Below, one piece after another: positions 54,986 to 64,000 of a stretch of 64,000 nucleotides of DNA. Every line of letters begins with the position of its first letter. Positions within the stretch are counted from its first letter, which is position 1. Both the position numbers and the translations under genes were made by a program. The notes beneath the pieces are model-generated. The model saw only the letters and a list, made by a program, of their open reading frames with translations, ran no database searches and was not told where the DNA came from. The stretch is from Macrostomum hystrix (taxonomy: Eukaryota; Platyhelminthes; Macrostomidae): positions 7,084,501-7,148,500 of the forward strand of contig CATNEN010000039.1 in NCBI GenBank assembly GCA_950097015.1, read 5' to 3'.

Positions 54986-57615
54986 GCAATTATTTATTTC
55001 TTCTTTGCCATCAGTTGAACGCTTGAACGGCCCACTTGTTGCGTTTTAGAGTGTTTTGAGCCTTCGTGCTCCGATTGAGATTGCGAATTTCATCTAATAC
55101 TGCCTCAGAATTGCCACGGACTTCTCGTGGTATAAAGCTATACTACTTTTAAAGGCTTTTTCCGGTAGATTATTCAATTCTCAGTTGTATTTCTCAGTCC
55201 TTTCTACTTGAATTTCTAACAGTTGCGGGATTTAGTCGAAACAGTTATGACTTCATCAAACAGTTGTCTGATGAAGTGTGTATATTAACGACCTGTCTAA
55301 TAAATTGGTTTCAGAGAAGGCCCCCACGTTTTAAATACCCTTTATTTTCTTGGGTACTCTGACAAACGGAACTCGCTGGCGCTAGCCCTTCTATATTCAA
55401 CCTCCGAGCAGCTATAATGAGGGGACGTTAACTACTACCTTGATATCTGTGATGCGGGTCATTGCAACTGCATTAAGGTCCTGCCTTTCTGGTCTAACTC
55501 TTTGCATTGGGGGTTAACACTGGCAGGGATAGGAAGAGAGGCCCGCCTATCACTCTTGGATCTGGAAATGCTAAATGGTTAAGGCTTAACGAATCATAAT
55601 CAGATGTCCCGTGTAGGGGTTAGCAGAACCTCACCAACACTGACGAGATAGGAGGGCATGATAAATACATTCAAATACATCACAAATACATCATAAATAC
55701 ATCATAAGGTGGAATAAATTGGGGCTGAACGGGGCGTGGCGCAGGCAGCCAATCCGAGTGGGGATGAGGGTTAGAGGTAAGCGACGCAGTCAACAGGTAT
55801 GAAAATTAATCTATGGGGGGCAGGGATACAAAGGAATTGCAGGGCTAGAGCATATTAGCGATAAAACTGCCGCGCGCCTTTGGATAGGGAAGGATGTGCC
55901 ACTGGGCCCAAGCAAGTTGTTTTTGCTTCATCTTATGAATATGTCATAGCATGTTTTAGTTTATTGGAATTACTTTATGACTTTTCATAGCTATTATGCT
56001 CATTAGCTCATTATCTCACAGCTATAATTAGCTCAGGTAACAGTGCTGTAAGTGTGCTAACGGAATAATTTCGAAAACCCCTTCGAAATACGAGAGCTGT
56101 CGGTTGATAGCAGCAATTCTGTAAAATAATTGTATCCCATTCGTGTGTAGGGTATAAGTATTTATCAGCACATTTATCAGATTGCCAAAGCCCATACTCA
56201 CCCTGAGCCCTCTTATTTTCCACCTATCTCGGCTATAGTGCGGCAGAGTTGCATAAAGTCATACTACTCCGGAAGGTTCAGACGGAGAACAGCACGGAAC
56301 GGCATAGGTAGACGACGGGTTGGTTTGCTCGAACTGCGCGCCGCACCACTCGCTTAAATAGAGCCCAGAGTCGCGCTCACGCCTAAAGTGATCGCGTGAT
56401 CAGCCCGACCTTGACCGAAATGTTGGACAGCCAGATCACGTGCCTGGACTGCCGATCGGTGATTGGTTGGTAAGGGAGTGGGGTGGGTGCGGGTAAGTAA
56501 GTAAGTAAAAAAAATTTACGAGCCGGAGCGCTCACGCAGCACGCTCGAGAGAGCGTGAGCGCACAAATAAAAGTAGGGCCGACGCCGCCACCCCCAACCA
56601 AACCACCCCACCTGCCGGCCGGCACCAAGCACCCCACCTTGCGGCAGGGATGCACACGCGCGAGCCGCACGCACAGACAGGCGGAGGGTCGGCCCAGTCG
56701 GCTAAACACGATTAAAGAGCCAGTTAAAACCGACCCCGAAATCGCAACCTTATGACAGAAAAACAAAGAAAGAATTAGGGAGGTGGGTGTGTAAATTTCT
56801 AAAAATATGAAATGATTTATGACTATGCGCGCAATTGAAAAGGGAGGAGGGGTGGGTCGCATGACAGTTGGAAGAGTCATAAACCATTGGGAAGGGAGTG
56901 AGGTGGGCGCAATTAGACAGCGAAAAGATAATAAAAAGAACATATACGACAGGGAAGGGTTTTGACATCTCAAGGCCACCGACGATGAGTCATCGGGGAG
57001 AGAAGGGAAAGGGAAGTGAAGGGACGCAGAGAAAGCAGGGAAAGCAGGTAAGCTATCCTAAAAAATATTAATATGCCCCCTAAAGTCGCTGTTACATGAC
57101 ATGTTATAAATATGTGTAAGATTTGTTTATCGGTCATTACTGAAATCATTTGTTGTAATCTTCAACATCGTCCACTTGTTTAGACTCCGTTATCATTATA
57201 CCACTCACTGATCTTTAACATTTCGGGCTTGGGCTTAGTAGCCATGAGATCACATAAAGATTTTAGATTAGATTGATAATATTGATGATTGATGACAATA
57301 GAAAATTGTCGTTAGAGTAAGGTAACAGTCTGCTTGTCAGTCTATGGATTGACCAAAAAATATTTCGCGAAATTTGGAGTTCGCAGCTTAAACAAAAAAG
57401 TTCTAATCAAAATGAATGCAAAACGTATCAATGTAAAACAAGGAAATTAAAATATATAGTTTGCTAATTATATATAAATTATATATAAATTTGGCTATTT
57501 TTTCGTACTATATAGTGATTCGAAAAAATCGACAATAGAAAATATTATTTTGCAACAAAATAAATTACAGTGCTGCTAATTTCTTATTCAGTTTTTCGGA
57601 AACTAGAATCCGAAA
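54986..57615. other. Intergenic DNA including a GC-rich island
   Basis: A relatively GC-rich, CpG-containing stretch (about 56270-56730) interrupts AT-rich DNA and may be a promoter or CpG-rich repeat. The 198-codon minus-strand frame there has no family resemblance. ATACATCATAAATACATC short repeats lie near 55660-55710. Confidence 0.35.
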
Positions 57616-57730
57616 TGTACACTGTTGGTAACGACTACCCGCCCGTGGTAACGCAAAAAAGTAACGTTGCAAAAAGTAACGCTCGTTACCAAATTGGTAA
57701 CTAGCAACGAGTAACGCGCCAAACACTGGA
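57616..57730. mobile_element. Candidate fragment of a hAT-type element
   Basis: Minus-strand reading starts CAGTGTTTGGCGCGTTACTC and continues with repeated GTAACG/CGTTAC motifs, a pattern common at the ends of hAT transposons in animals. No complete element or target duplication was defined. Confidence 0.4.
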
Positions 57731-58158
57731 TTATACGAGTAGGTTTTAGTGAAGTTAGCTTTTTGTTTTTCTTCTTTAAGCACAGCTCATTAGCTAAAGC
57801 AGACAACTTGAAATACTAGAGTACGGAAATTGAGGTATAGCGTGGGGAGTAGTCTCGTTAGAATATATTACGGGCGTAATTATAACCAGAGCTTTATGAA
57901 ATGGAGCCTCCAACCAATCAAATCATCATGCCAGCTCTTTAGTGTCTACTTACATTCTGAAATTAGCCCCTATACGAATAAACCAATCACACTGCGAGTC
58001 AACAAAGTGCTCTACGCGCAAGCATTGTACTGCTGCCAATGGAGTTTACATTTTCTAACCGCTTTATGTCTAGGGGTCGGAAAGAAATTGCTTTGTATTT
58101 GTATGTGCTCAAAATCAGTTGCTAAGCGACACGGGAAGGGTGAATCTTAATTTTATGA

Positions 58159-58167
58159 TATATAAAA
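58159..58167 (+). promoter_or_regulatory. Candidate TATA box of the nicotinic-type receptor gene
   Basis: TATATAAAA lies 48 bp before the start codon at 58215, leaving room for only a short 5' UTR. AT-rich surroundings make this tentative. Confidence 0.4.
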
Positions 58168-58214
58168 CATAAAAATCGTTCTATAAGTCGCTTCATCGTC
58201 GGAATACAGCTCTC

Positions 58215-59510
58215 ATGCCAACGTCAAGTCCTTCAACTCTCTGGTGGTTAGCCACGTGGCTGCTCGCCTACAGCTGCAGTTTTACTTTGGCCCAGCGAGA
58301 CTACGAAGCCGAACTTGTCAACTACCTGCGAAACAACATCACCAACTTCAGCCCATTGCTGCGCCCAGCTAAAACACCGAACAAAGTGATTGAAATCAGC
58401 GTCGGCAGTATGATTGGCGGCCTCGTGACAGTGGATAGCGCCAGACAGAGTGTGAAGCTCGCTGCATTCGTGCAGACCAGCTGGCCTGAAGAACGGCTCG
58501 TGTGGAACCCGGCAGCGTTCGGCAATGTGTCCGTGGTGAGCTGGGATGCCACTCAGACCTGGTTCCCGGTGATTATCATCTACAATGGCATTGGCGATAA
58601 TCAGCTACTGGCGCCCCAGATACCAGTTTACTTGAGATCGGTCTCGCCAAGTCTGTCAGTCACCACAGCGAGTTGGCGACGAGAGTTCGAGTTCATGTGC
58701 CAATTCGACATGACCAAATTTCCACTCGACAAACACGTCTGCAGTCTTGAGTTCTTCTTCAGCGACCAGGGTCACAACAATCAGCTCATTCGGCTAGTGG
58801 ACAGTGTGCCGCAATTCGACACTCTCGGTGTGTATAGAGAGAACGGCGAGTGGCAAATGATCAACGCAAGCTCGTTTGCACTTTACAAGAAGTACAAAGT
58901 CTTCGGGTCACTACCGGCTGTCACCCTACCGACTTATGTCTTGCGCATTGAAATACAGAGAGTTTCAACCTATTACTTTATGAACATCATAACGCCGCTG
59001 TTGCTGCTGACCATGCTACAAGTGCTCGTGTACTTTGTGCCTCTGGAATCCGGAGAGAAGCTGGGCTTCGGCATCACCATCATGCTCAGCTACACCGTGT
59101 TTCTGCTGCTGTTAGACGGCATAGTACCAAAGTCACAGGCAACGCCAGCCATCGCTTCGTTCATCACATCGGCCATGATTCTGTCAACCATCTCGCTGCT
59201 GCTGACGTCGCTGATAATGTGGTTTCATTTCACACCTGAATGCTCCCGAATGCCGGCTTGCATTCGAGCTGTTTTCGTCCGCTTTCTGGGCCGCCTGTTC
59301 TGTGTGAGCGGCGCAACTGCATGGCAGGTGGACCAGGCTCCCGGCGATGACGCCACCGTACGAAAGGCAGCCGGTGCAGCTACAGGAGCTCCAGTTGTTG
59401 CATCAGACTGGACGATTGCGGCCCACGCCTTGAACAGACTCATGGTTGCCTTGGGAGTGGCTGCCACCGCAGTTATTATCGGAGTTTTCATTCTGAAGCC
59501 GTACCTTTAG
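58215..59510 (+). CDS. Intronless nicotinic-acetylcholine-receptor-like Cys-loop subunit
   Basis: A single 431-codon open frame encodes a complete Cys-loop receptor subunit. Signal peptide about 9-26; extracellular domain with WNPAAFGNVSVVSW and the Cys-loop C162-C176 (13 intervening residues, CQFDMTKFPLDKHVC); M1 about 254-275; M2 opening GEKLGFGITIMLSYTVFLLL (Glu at -1', typical of cation channels); M3 about 312-335; a short M3-M4 loop; M4 about 409-428. The pre-M1 loop C region (KVFGSLPAVTLPTYVLRIEI) lacks the vicinal cysteines of acetylcholine-binding alpha subunits, so it is a non-alpha or divergent subunit, and its ligand is unknown. Absence of introns contrasts with the other genes here and suggests retrocopy origin or intron loss. 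An AATAAA follows at 59651. Confidence 0.92.
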   Translation: MPTSSPSTLWWLATWLLAYSCSFTLAQRDYEAELVNYLRNNITNFSPLLRPAKTPNKVIEISVGSMIGGLVTVDSARQSVKLAAFVQTSWPEERLVWNPAAFGNVSVVSWDATQTWFPVIIIYNGIGDNQLLAPQIPVYLRSVSPSLSVTTASWRREFEFMCQFDMTKFPLDKHVCSLEFFFSDQGHNNQLIRLVDSVPQFDTLGVYRENGEWQMINASSFALYKKYKVFGSLPAVTLPTYVLRIEIQRVSTYYFMNIITPLLLLTMLQVLVYFVPLESGEKLGFGITIMLSYTVFLLLLDGIVPKSQATPAIASFITSAMILSTISLLLTSLIMWFHFTPECSRMPACIRAVFVRFLGRLFCVSGATAWQVDQAPGDDATVRKAAGAATGAPVVASDWTIAAHALNRLMVALGVAATAVIIGVFILKPYL

Positions 59511-60695
59511 ATGGAACTCAATCGCTTGCACGCTGCATTGAACACAATCGCTATAGATTTCAAATTCGTGGCATATCGATCAATAAGACATTCCCCTGAT
59601 TGGTGTAAATCCCGCTATCGAGGCTACTTCGATTAAGTTAAAAACACAGGAATAAAACACGGAGCGTGAAGTTAGTCACCAAGAAAGATTCACGCGTCGG
59701 GTAAACACAGCTGCGTTCCCCAAGTCTCATACACTAGCTGCCACCTGATCTGTCAGCAAATAGTCGAGGTTCCAAATTCAGAGAAAGCTTTTCGATATGA
59801 ATTCAATGTGTTTGCATTCACCAGACGATCAATAACGATTTACACATTTAGGTTTGAAGAAAATCGAGAGCTCCTACGGCTCGTATATTTAAATTAATCA
59901 TGTGAAATCTTGAGCATTTCAGAAATGAGAAACAATATTTAATAGGCGCTGTAAGAGACAGTCGTCACACAATTTCATCAAGTTTTCAAATTGGTGCTCA
60001 CATGAAGGTCGGGGGTTCGATTACAGACTCCACTGGAAGTTTTTGTGACCAATAGCAAGACATTAGACATTACACTGCTTCAGTTAAGCTCGATGTTAAA
60101 TGGGTTCCAGCATAAGATTAAGTATTTGAGGGTGGGTGTGGCGTCCCGTCAGTGCTTGGACTGAAAAGCTACGCATCTGTTGCCACTGGATAAAGATCTG
60201 TGACAGGTGCCATGATGTTTTTTATTGAGCTTCTTCTAACAGGTAGGTCAGCATATCCATAAGATTAAGAACCTTAAATGTTTACTGGTCTTAAAACATT
60301 AAGACATTGAGCCTATTAATTAAGCCGCTCATCAGTGCTTCAGACTCGGTTAAAGACATTGCAAGCTGTCATGCATTCTGTCACAAAATTCAAACTTTTA
60401 TTGCTAAAGTTACACCTGCTTTCACGAAAAGTAATTTTCTGATGCCAAGGGGTTTTTACGGTAGCTCGTACTAGTAGTATGGAAAACATCCACATTGACT
60501 GGAGGTCGGAAAACGCGTTGGTATGAAACGCATTGGTATTAATTTTTTAATTAAGCTAATAAATTTTCTTTAAGAAAATAGAATGCAAACTGAAAAAAAC
60601 ATAAAAGCACCGTAAAAAGCCTACTGGGAAACATCCAAATGACTTTCAATCTTAAAGAACTGCATGTACACACTGAATGGATATAGTTAACCAAG
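59511..60695. other. Intergenic DNA, possible decayed SINE
   Basis: GTCGGGGGTTCGATTACAGA near 60010-60029 contains a B-box-like GTTCGATTA with a tRNA-arm look, but no complete cloverleaf or A box was found. The rest is AT-rich without genes. Confidence 0.35.
59651..59656 (+). terminator. Candidate polyadenylation signal of the nicotinic-type receptor gene
   Basis: AATAAA 140 bp after the stop codon, the first canonical signal downstream. Confidence 0.5.
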
Positions 60696-63030
60696 TTAAA
60701 CTTGGCGAATCTCGCAGCTCAATTTGGAAAACAGAGACGCAAACAGAGCGGATATTTTTTCGTCAACTTCAGCGGTTGGTGGCGCCGTCAATTCGTTCGG
60801 CCGCATCTCATCGGCGATGCGCAGCAGGGCGGAGTACTGCGCCCGGGACAGGCAGAGGTACTGCAGGTTCTGCTGCGCCCTGGCCCAGTAGTCTGGCATG
60901 AAGGTTGGCAGTCGCAGCAGCTCTTTTGAGTCCGCCAAAGCCGAAGGGTTATTGCGATGAAGGTCGCGGACAGCTGTGTGCAGGTGCATGGCTCAGGTGA
61001 TACAGCAAAGTACGAGAAGTGCAAGAAAAATGGGTCTGCTGGACAGGAAAGGACAGGTCCTGAGGAGCGCAGAGGAATGGTCCTGCTGGGACTCGGAGTC
61101 CCTGCTCGGAGCGGCCCAGAAGGATACGGAGTGGCCCAGAAGGATACGGAGTGGTCCAGAAGGATACGGAGGGGTCCAGAAGGATACGGAGTGGTCCAGA
61201 AGGATACGGAGTGGTCCAGAAGGATACGGAGTGGTCCAGAAGGATACGGAGTGGTCCAGAAGGATACGGAGTGGTCCAGAAGGATACGGAGTGGTCCAGA
61301 AGGATACGGTTTAGTGGTCCAGAAGGATACGGAGGGGTCCAGTAGGATACGGAGCGGCCCAGAAGGATACGGAGTGGTCCAGAAGGATACGGTTTAGTGG
61401 TCCAGAAGGATACGGAGGGGTCCAGTAGGATACGGAGTGGCCCAGAAGGATACGGTGGAGTGGTCCACAAGGATACAGCGGAGGAATCCAGAAGGATACG
61501 GTGGAGTGGTATGTAGCATACGTTTTAACACTGTTGCGCCGAGTAGAGTTAATACGGTGGCCTCAAAGTTCAGATTTTCGACTCCGATGCTCAGTCGAAC
61601 TCGGCCCTCCAAGATGAGAATGGCAAAATCTGCCGGCACGCCGCGCCTGTAGATCGTATTGCGCTCATCGTCACCGTGACTGTGTGGGAGGGTGGGATCG
61701 CGCAGAGCAGTTATTGAGTAGTTGATTACCTAAAAGTTCGACTTTAGTTTGACTTTCGAAAAAGAAAATAGCTACAAAGAAGCACTCACATAAACAAGTG
61801 TTTTACTAGCACTTTTTCGTGAAACATTCGTTCCAGCACTATCTCTGGTATTGTTCGCTTGCCGAAGAGGTCCCCGTGCTCTGTGAAGTTTAGGTTTTGT
61901 ATGAAAGATATAGTTGCATCGCATTTCAGGATGACCTGAATCCGCTCTAGAGTCTGTGGATAAGGGAATGATGGTGCTTTAGTATGAGGCCAAGGTTAGG
62001 ATGGTGCTCTGTGGTATGAGGACAAGAGACTGATGGTACTCTGTGGTATAAATACACGGGAGGCTGGTACCGCGGAATACGAAAAACAACACCAAGTTGT
62101 AGTTTTGCAAAAAAGCAAAGCCAAAACAAGCGAAAACCGGCACTCTCTCGGTGCGCTCTCACGTATCGCCAGGCTGTGCACGGCTGCCAGGCGCAGCTGG
62201 GCCGGAACCTGAAGGCCGGTGCTGCCCGATAGTCTTAGCTCGCGCCAGTTTGCCCGGGAAGAGCGGAGCGTAAGGTGGCGCGATTGCTGACCTGCAGGGG
62301 TGAGTGTGAGAGCGGGCGGAAATTCAATAGCCAACATGACCTATAACCCAGTTTATAAAAATGAATACTGCACCGGACGAGATGTGATAGATCTTGATTC
62401 AGATGCCAAACAATTATTTCATTTTAAACGAATCCTTTGTAGCAGAATACAGATTAAAGCAGCGGTGTCTGTTTTATTTTGCAGCACTAACTCACCTGAC
62501 ACATCAGTCTCATCTTCGATCTCTTCTTGAATAATTTCTTCAAGGACGTCCTCAAGTGTCACCATACCGACGGTTGTCTCCTCAAAAACTTCAGCATCTC
62601 CGTCCAGCTGACGATGCCTGACGATGGCCATGTGCACGCGATTGCTCAGAAACATCTTCAGCGTGCTGTCCAGGGTGTCGGTGTCCATCACAGCATACAC
62701 CTTCCTGTTGAAGTATTCGCACACGAGGTCCACTCGCATTGGAGCGTCACGGCTAACAATGGTGAGATCCTTGAAGTTCAGCACACTAATTACGTTGCTG
62801 CGCTCTCTATCGTAGATTGGAATACGCGTGAAACCAGTCTCACGAATCTGTTCGATTGTGAACGAGTCGATTAGAGTCTCAGCAGGCAGCATGAAAACCT
62901 CGCTGAGACCGCGCATCACTTGTCGGATGGTTTTGTTCTGCAGTGAAAGAGCGCCCAGAATGATGTTGGCCTCAGTGGGCTCTAGGCCCTGAGTTGCTAT
63001 GAACTCTTTGAGCTTGTTTCGGTCGTAAAC
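60696..63030 (-). CDS. CNNM/ACDP-type magnesium transport protein, 3' exons (partial)
   Basis: CNNM proteins are membrane proteins linked to magnesium efflux. Exons in transcript order: 63030-62496 encodes the CBS-domain pair (ATQGLEPTEANIILGAL, SEVFMLPAETLIDSFTIEQI, GFTRIPIYDRERSNVISVL, VGMVTLEDVLEEIIQEEI). 62291-62163 and 61946-61790 lead into the cyclic-nucleotide-binding-like domain (VPAQLRLAAVHSLAI, FGKRTIPEIVLERMFHEKV). 61679 to about 61556 continues it (NTIYRRGVPADFAILILEGR). The last exon, about 60973-60696, ends with FMPDYWARAQQNLQYLCLS and RAQYSALLRIADEM. Phases agree through 61679. The join to the last exon is unresolved: FSYFAVS near 61000 looks like family sequence but is in another frame. 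The N-terminal exons with the transmembrane DUF21 domain lie beyond the window. Confidence 0.85.
61085..61510. repeat. 20-bp minisatellite in the CNNM gene
   Basis: About 21 copies of GGATACGGAGTGGTCCAGAA with variants (GGGGTCCAGTA, GTTTAGTGGTCC). It lies in the last intron of the CNNM gene. Confidence 0.95.
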
Positions 63031-63184
63031 CTGTGAAAGACAAAGATTTGCAGAGGAGCTGTAGCTCTATAACGAAACCAACAACAAGGCAAGCCCAAAA
63101 AGTAAGATGTAGCAGGCATCAGATAGCGCGCTATAGTGCTAGCGAATGAATCAATTAATGGTAATGTTGATTTAATGCCACCCC

Positions 63185-63980
63185 GTTAGCAGTATCACGC
63201 GCTTAATTTGCATCACAAAATATCGTATTTGCATCACCAGTTGCGAGCCTGTCACTGAGCGCACTGGAAGCACTCGAGCCCGGCCCCGGATCCTCTGGCG
63301 TCACCGCGGTCGACAATGTCTGGGCCAGCCTGGCCTCATTGGCAGCAGCAGACGATCCAGTGGATCTGCAGTGGATCCCAGGCCTCGCGGGCATTCCAGG
63401 CAATGAGGCGGCCGACAACAGGAATGCCTATGGCGCAAGACGCCACCCACATCCCGATATCTGCTGCCTAGGCCTCTACTGTCGCTGGCATAGATCGCCA
63501 AGATCTTAGGCATCAGAGCCCGCCATCAGCATCGCTAGCTATCGAAAGATCCTCCAAAGGCAGCGAACGATCTCTCGCAGAGGCAAAAGCGGCTCATTTG
63601 TGAGCCACGCACCAACCGCTGCCCTGCCCTGCGGGCATCGGTCTCCAAGTGGCGCCAAAATATCGCCCTCTATGGCGAGGGCGAGAAGTCCGCGGCCCAC
63701 TTGCTGACTGCCTGCCCCGCCTCGACTCTACACTGCTGTCGCCTCTTAAACCCGCGCCCCGAGCCAGTGGCTATTTTTGATAATTGCACCACTGTGCCGG
63801 ACTTTTTTGGAAAGGTGGGCATCCTTTGACGCCTGGCGCAATGGGCATTTACCCGCTGTTGCCCGAAGAAGAATAAGTAAAGCCTGTGACTGCGTGAGCT
63901 GACCCTGCCATGTGATTGCAGTAGCTCTCGGCACGGATCACTTGGCCCGCCAGTTAATGCCACAGGTTAGATATATTAGA
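63185..63980 (+). pseudogene. Degenerate LINE-type retrotransposon 3' region with RNase H domain
   Basis: The + strand reads LSLSALEALEPGPGSSGV, VDNVWASLASLA and VDLQWIPGLAGIPGNEAADN, the signature of the RNase H domain of non-LTR retrotransposons (usual WIPGHxGIxGNExAD; the active-site His is replaced by Leu here). Beyond a stop near 63507, EKSAAHLLTACPAS and FDNCTTVPDFFGKVG resemble the C-terminal Cys-His region and tail of such polyproteins. Stops and frameshifts make it dead. It lies upstream of the CNNM exons on the opposite strand, probably in an intron. The clade was not determined. Confidence 0.7.
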
Positions 63981-64000
63981 CGGGCATTGCAATTAGGGTA

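Noticed and set aside
56383-56979. 198-codon minus frame in a GC-rich island
   Set aside because: Composition and lack of any recognisable domain suggest a chance open frame in GC-rich DNA.

Overview
This is eukaryotic, animal DNA. Genes are split by GT-AG introns, several transcripts carry AATAAA signals, and the protein set is metazoan: two Cys-loop ligand-gated ion channels, a CNNM/ACDP magnesium-transport-type protein, Shisa/CX-like membrane adaptors, CDK10, ANAPC11 and an RBM12-type RNA-binding protein. The species cannot be fixed from the sequence. A divergent intronless nicotinic-type receptor and many tRNA-derived SINEs would suit a spiralian (lophotrochozoan) invertebrate, but that is a guess.

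Layout. 1-11.6 kb: a nine-exon anion-channel-type Cys-loop receptor (+) whose upstream flank and introns are filled by at least eight unrelated minisatellites and two SINEs. 12.4-13.9 kb: a 55-bp array. 14.5-16.5 kb: a polyglutamine protein (-) with paired protein-phosphatase-1 docking motifs (SILK and RVxF). 18.9-24.6 kb: two tandem paralogous Shisa/CX-like single-pass membrane proteins (-) with matching exon phases, separated by a SINE. 25.6-32.9 kb: a transposon graveyard holding a MITE with iterated terminal repeats, a dead mariner split by a 2.02-kb IS630/Tc1-type element with about 310-bp TIRs, and two degenerate Crypton-like tyrosine-recombinase copies. 33.3-37.8 kb: CDK10 (+) with a 42-bp array in intron 1, two long downstream arrays, then the last exon of ANAPC11 (+). 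38-43.7 kb: AT-rich, with a TA-flanked MITE and a THAP-domain remnant. 43.7-49.5 kb: an 1801-residue RBM12-like protein (+) with a 30-bp minisatellite inside its coding exon. 49.5-58.1 kb: SINEs, a 71-bp array and otherwise nothing recognised. 58.2-59.5 kb: an intronless nicotinic-receptor-like subunit (+). 60.7-63.0 kb: the 3' exons of a CNNM gene (-), cut by the window edge. 63.2-64 kb: a degenerate LINE with an RNase H domain.

The genes are unrelated housekeeping or neuronal genes, and no operon or pathway links them. The dominant theme is tandem-repeat expansion: about 16 minisatellite families with units of 14-71 bp, mostly in introns and gene flanks but twice inside coding exons. Mobile elements are the second theme. 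All exon boundaries were inferred by eye from reading frame, splice consensus and protein-family resemblance.
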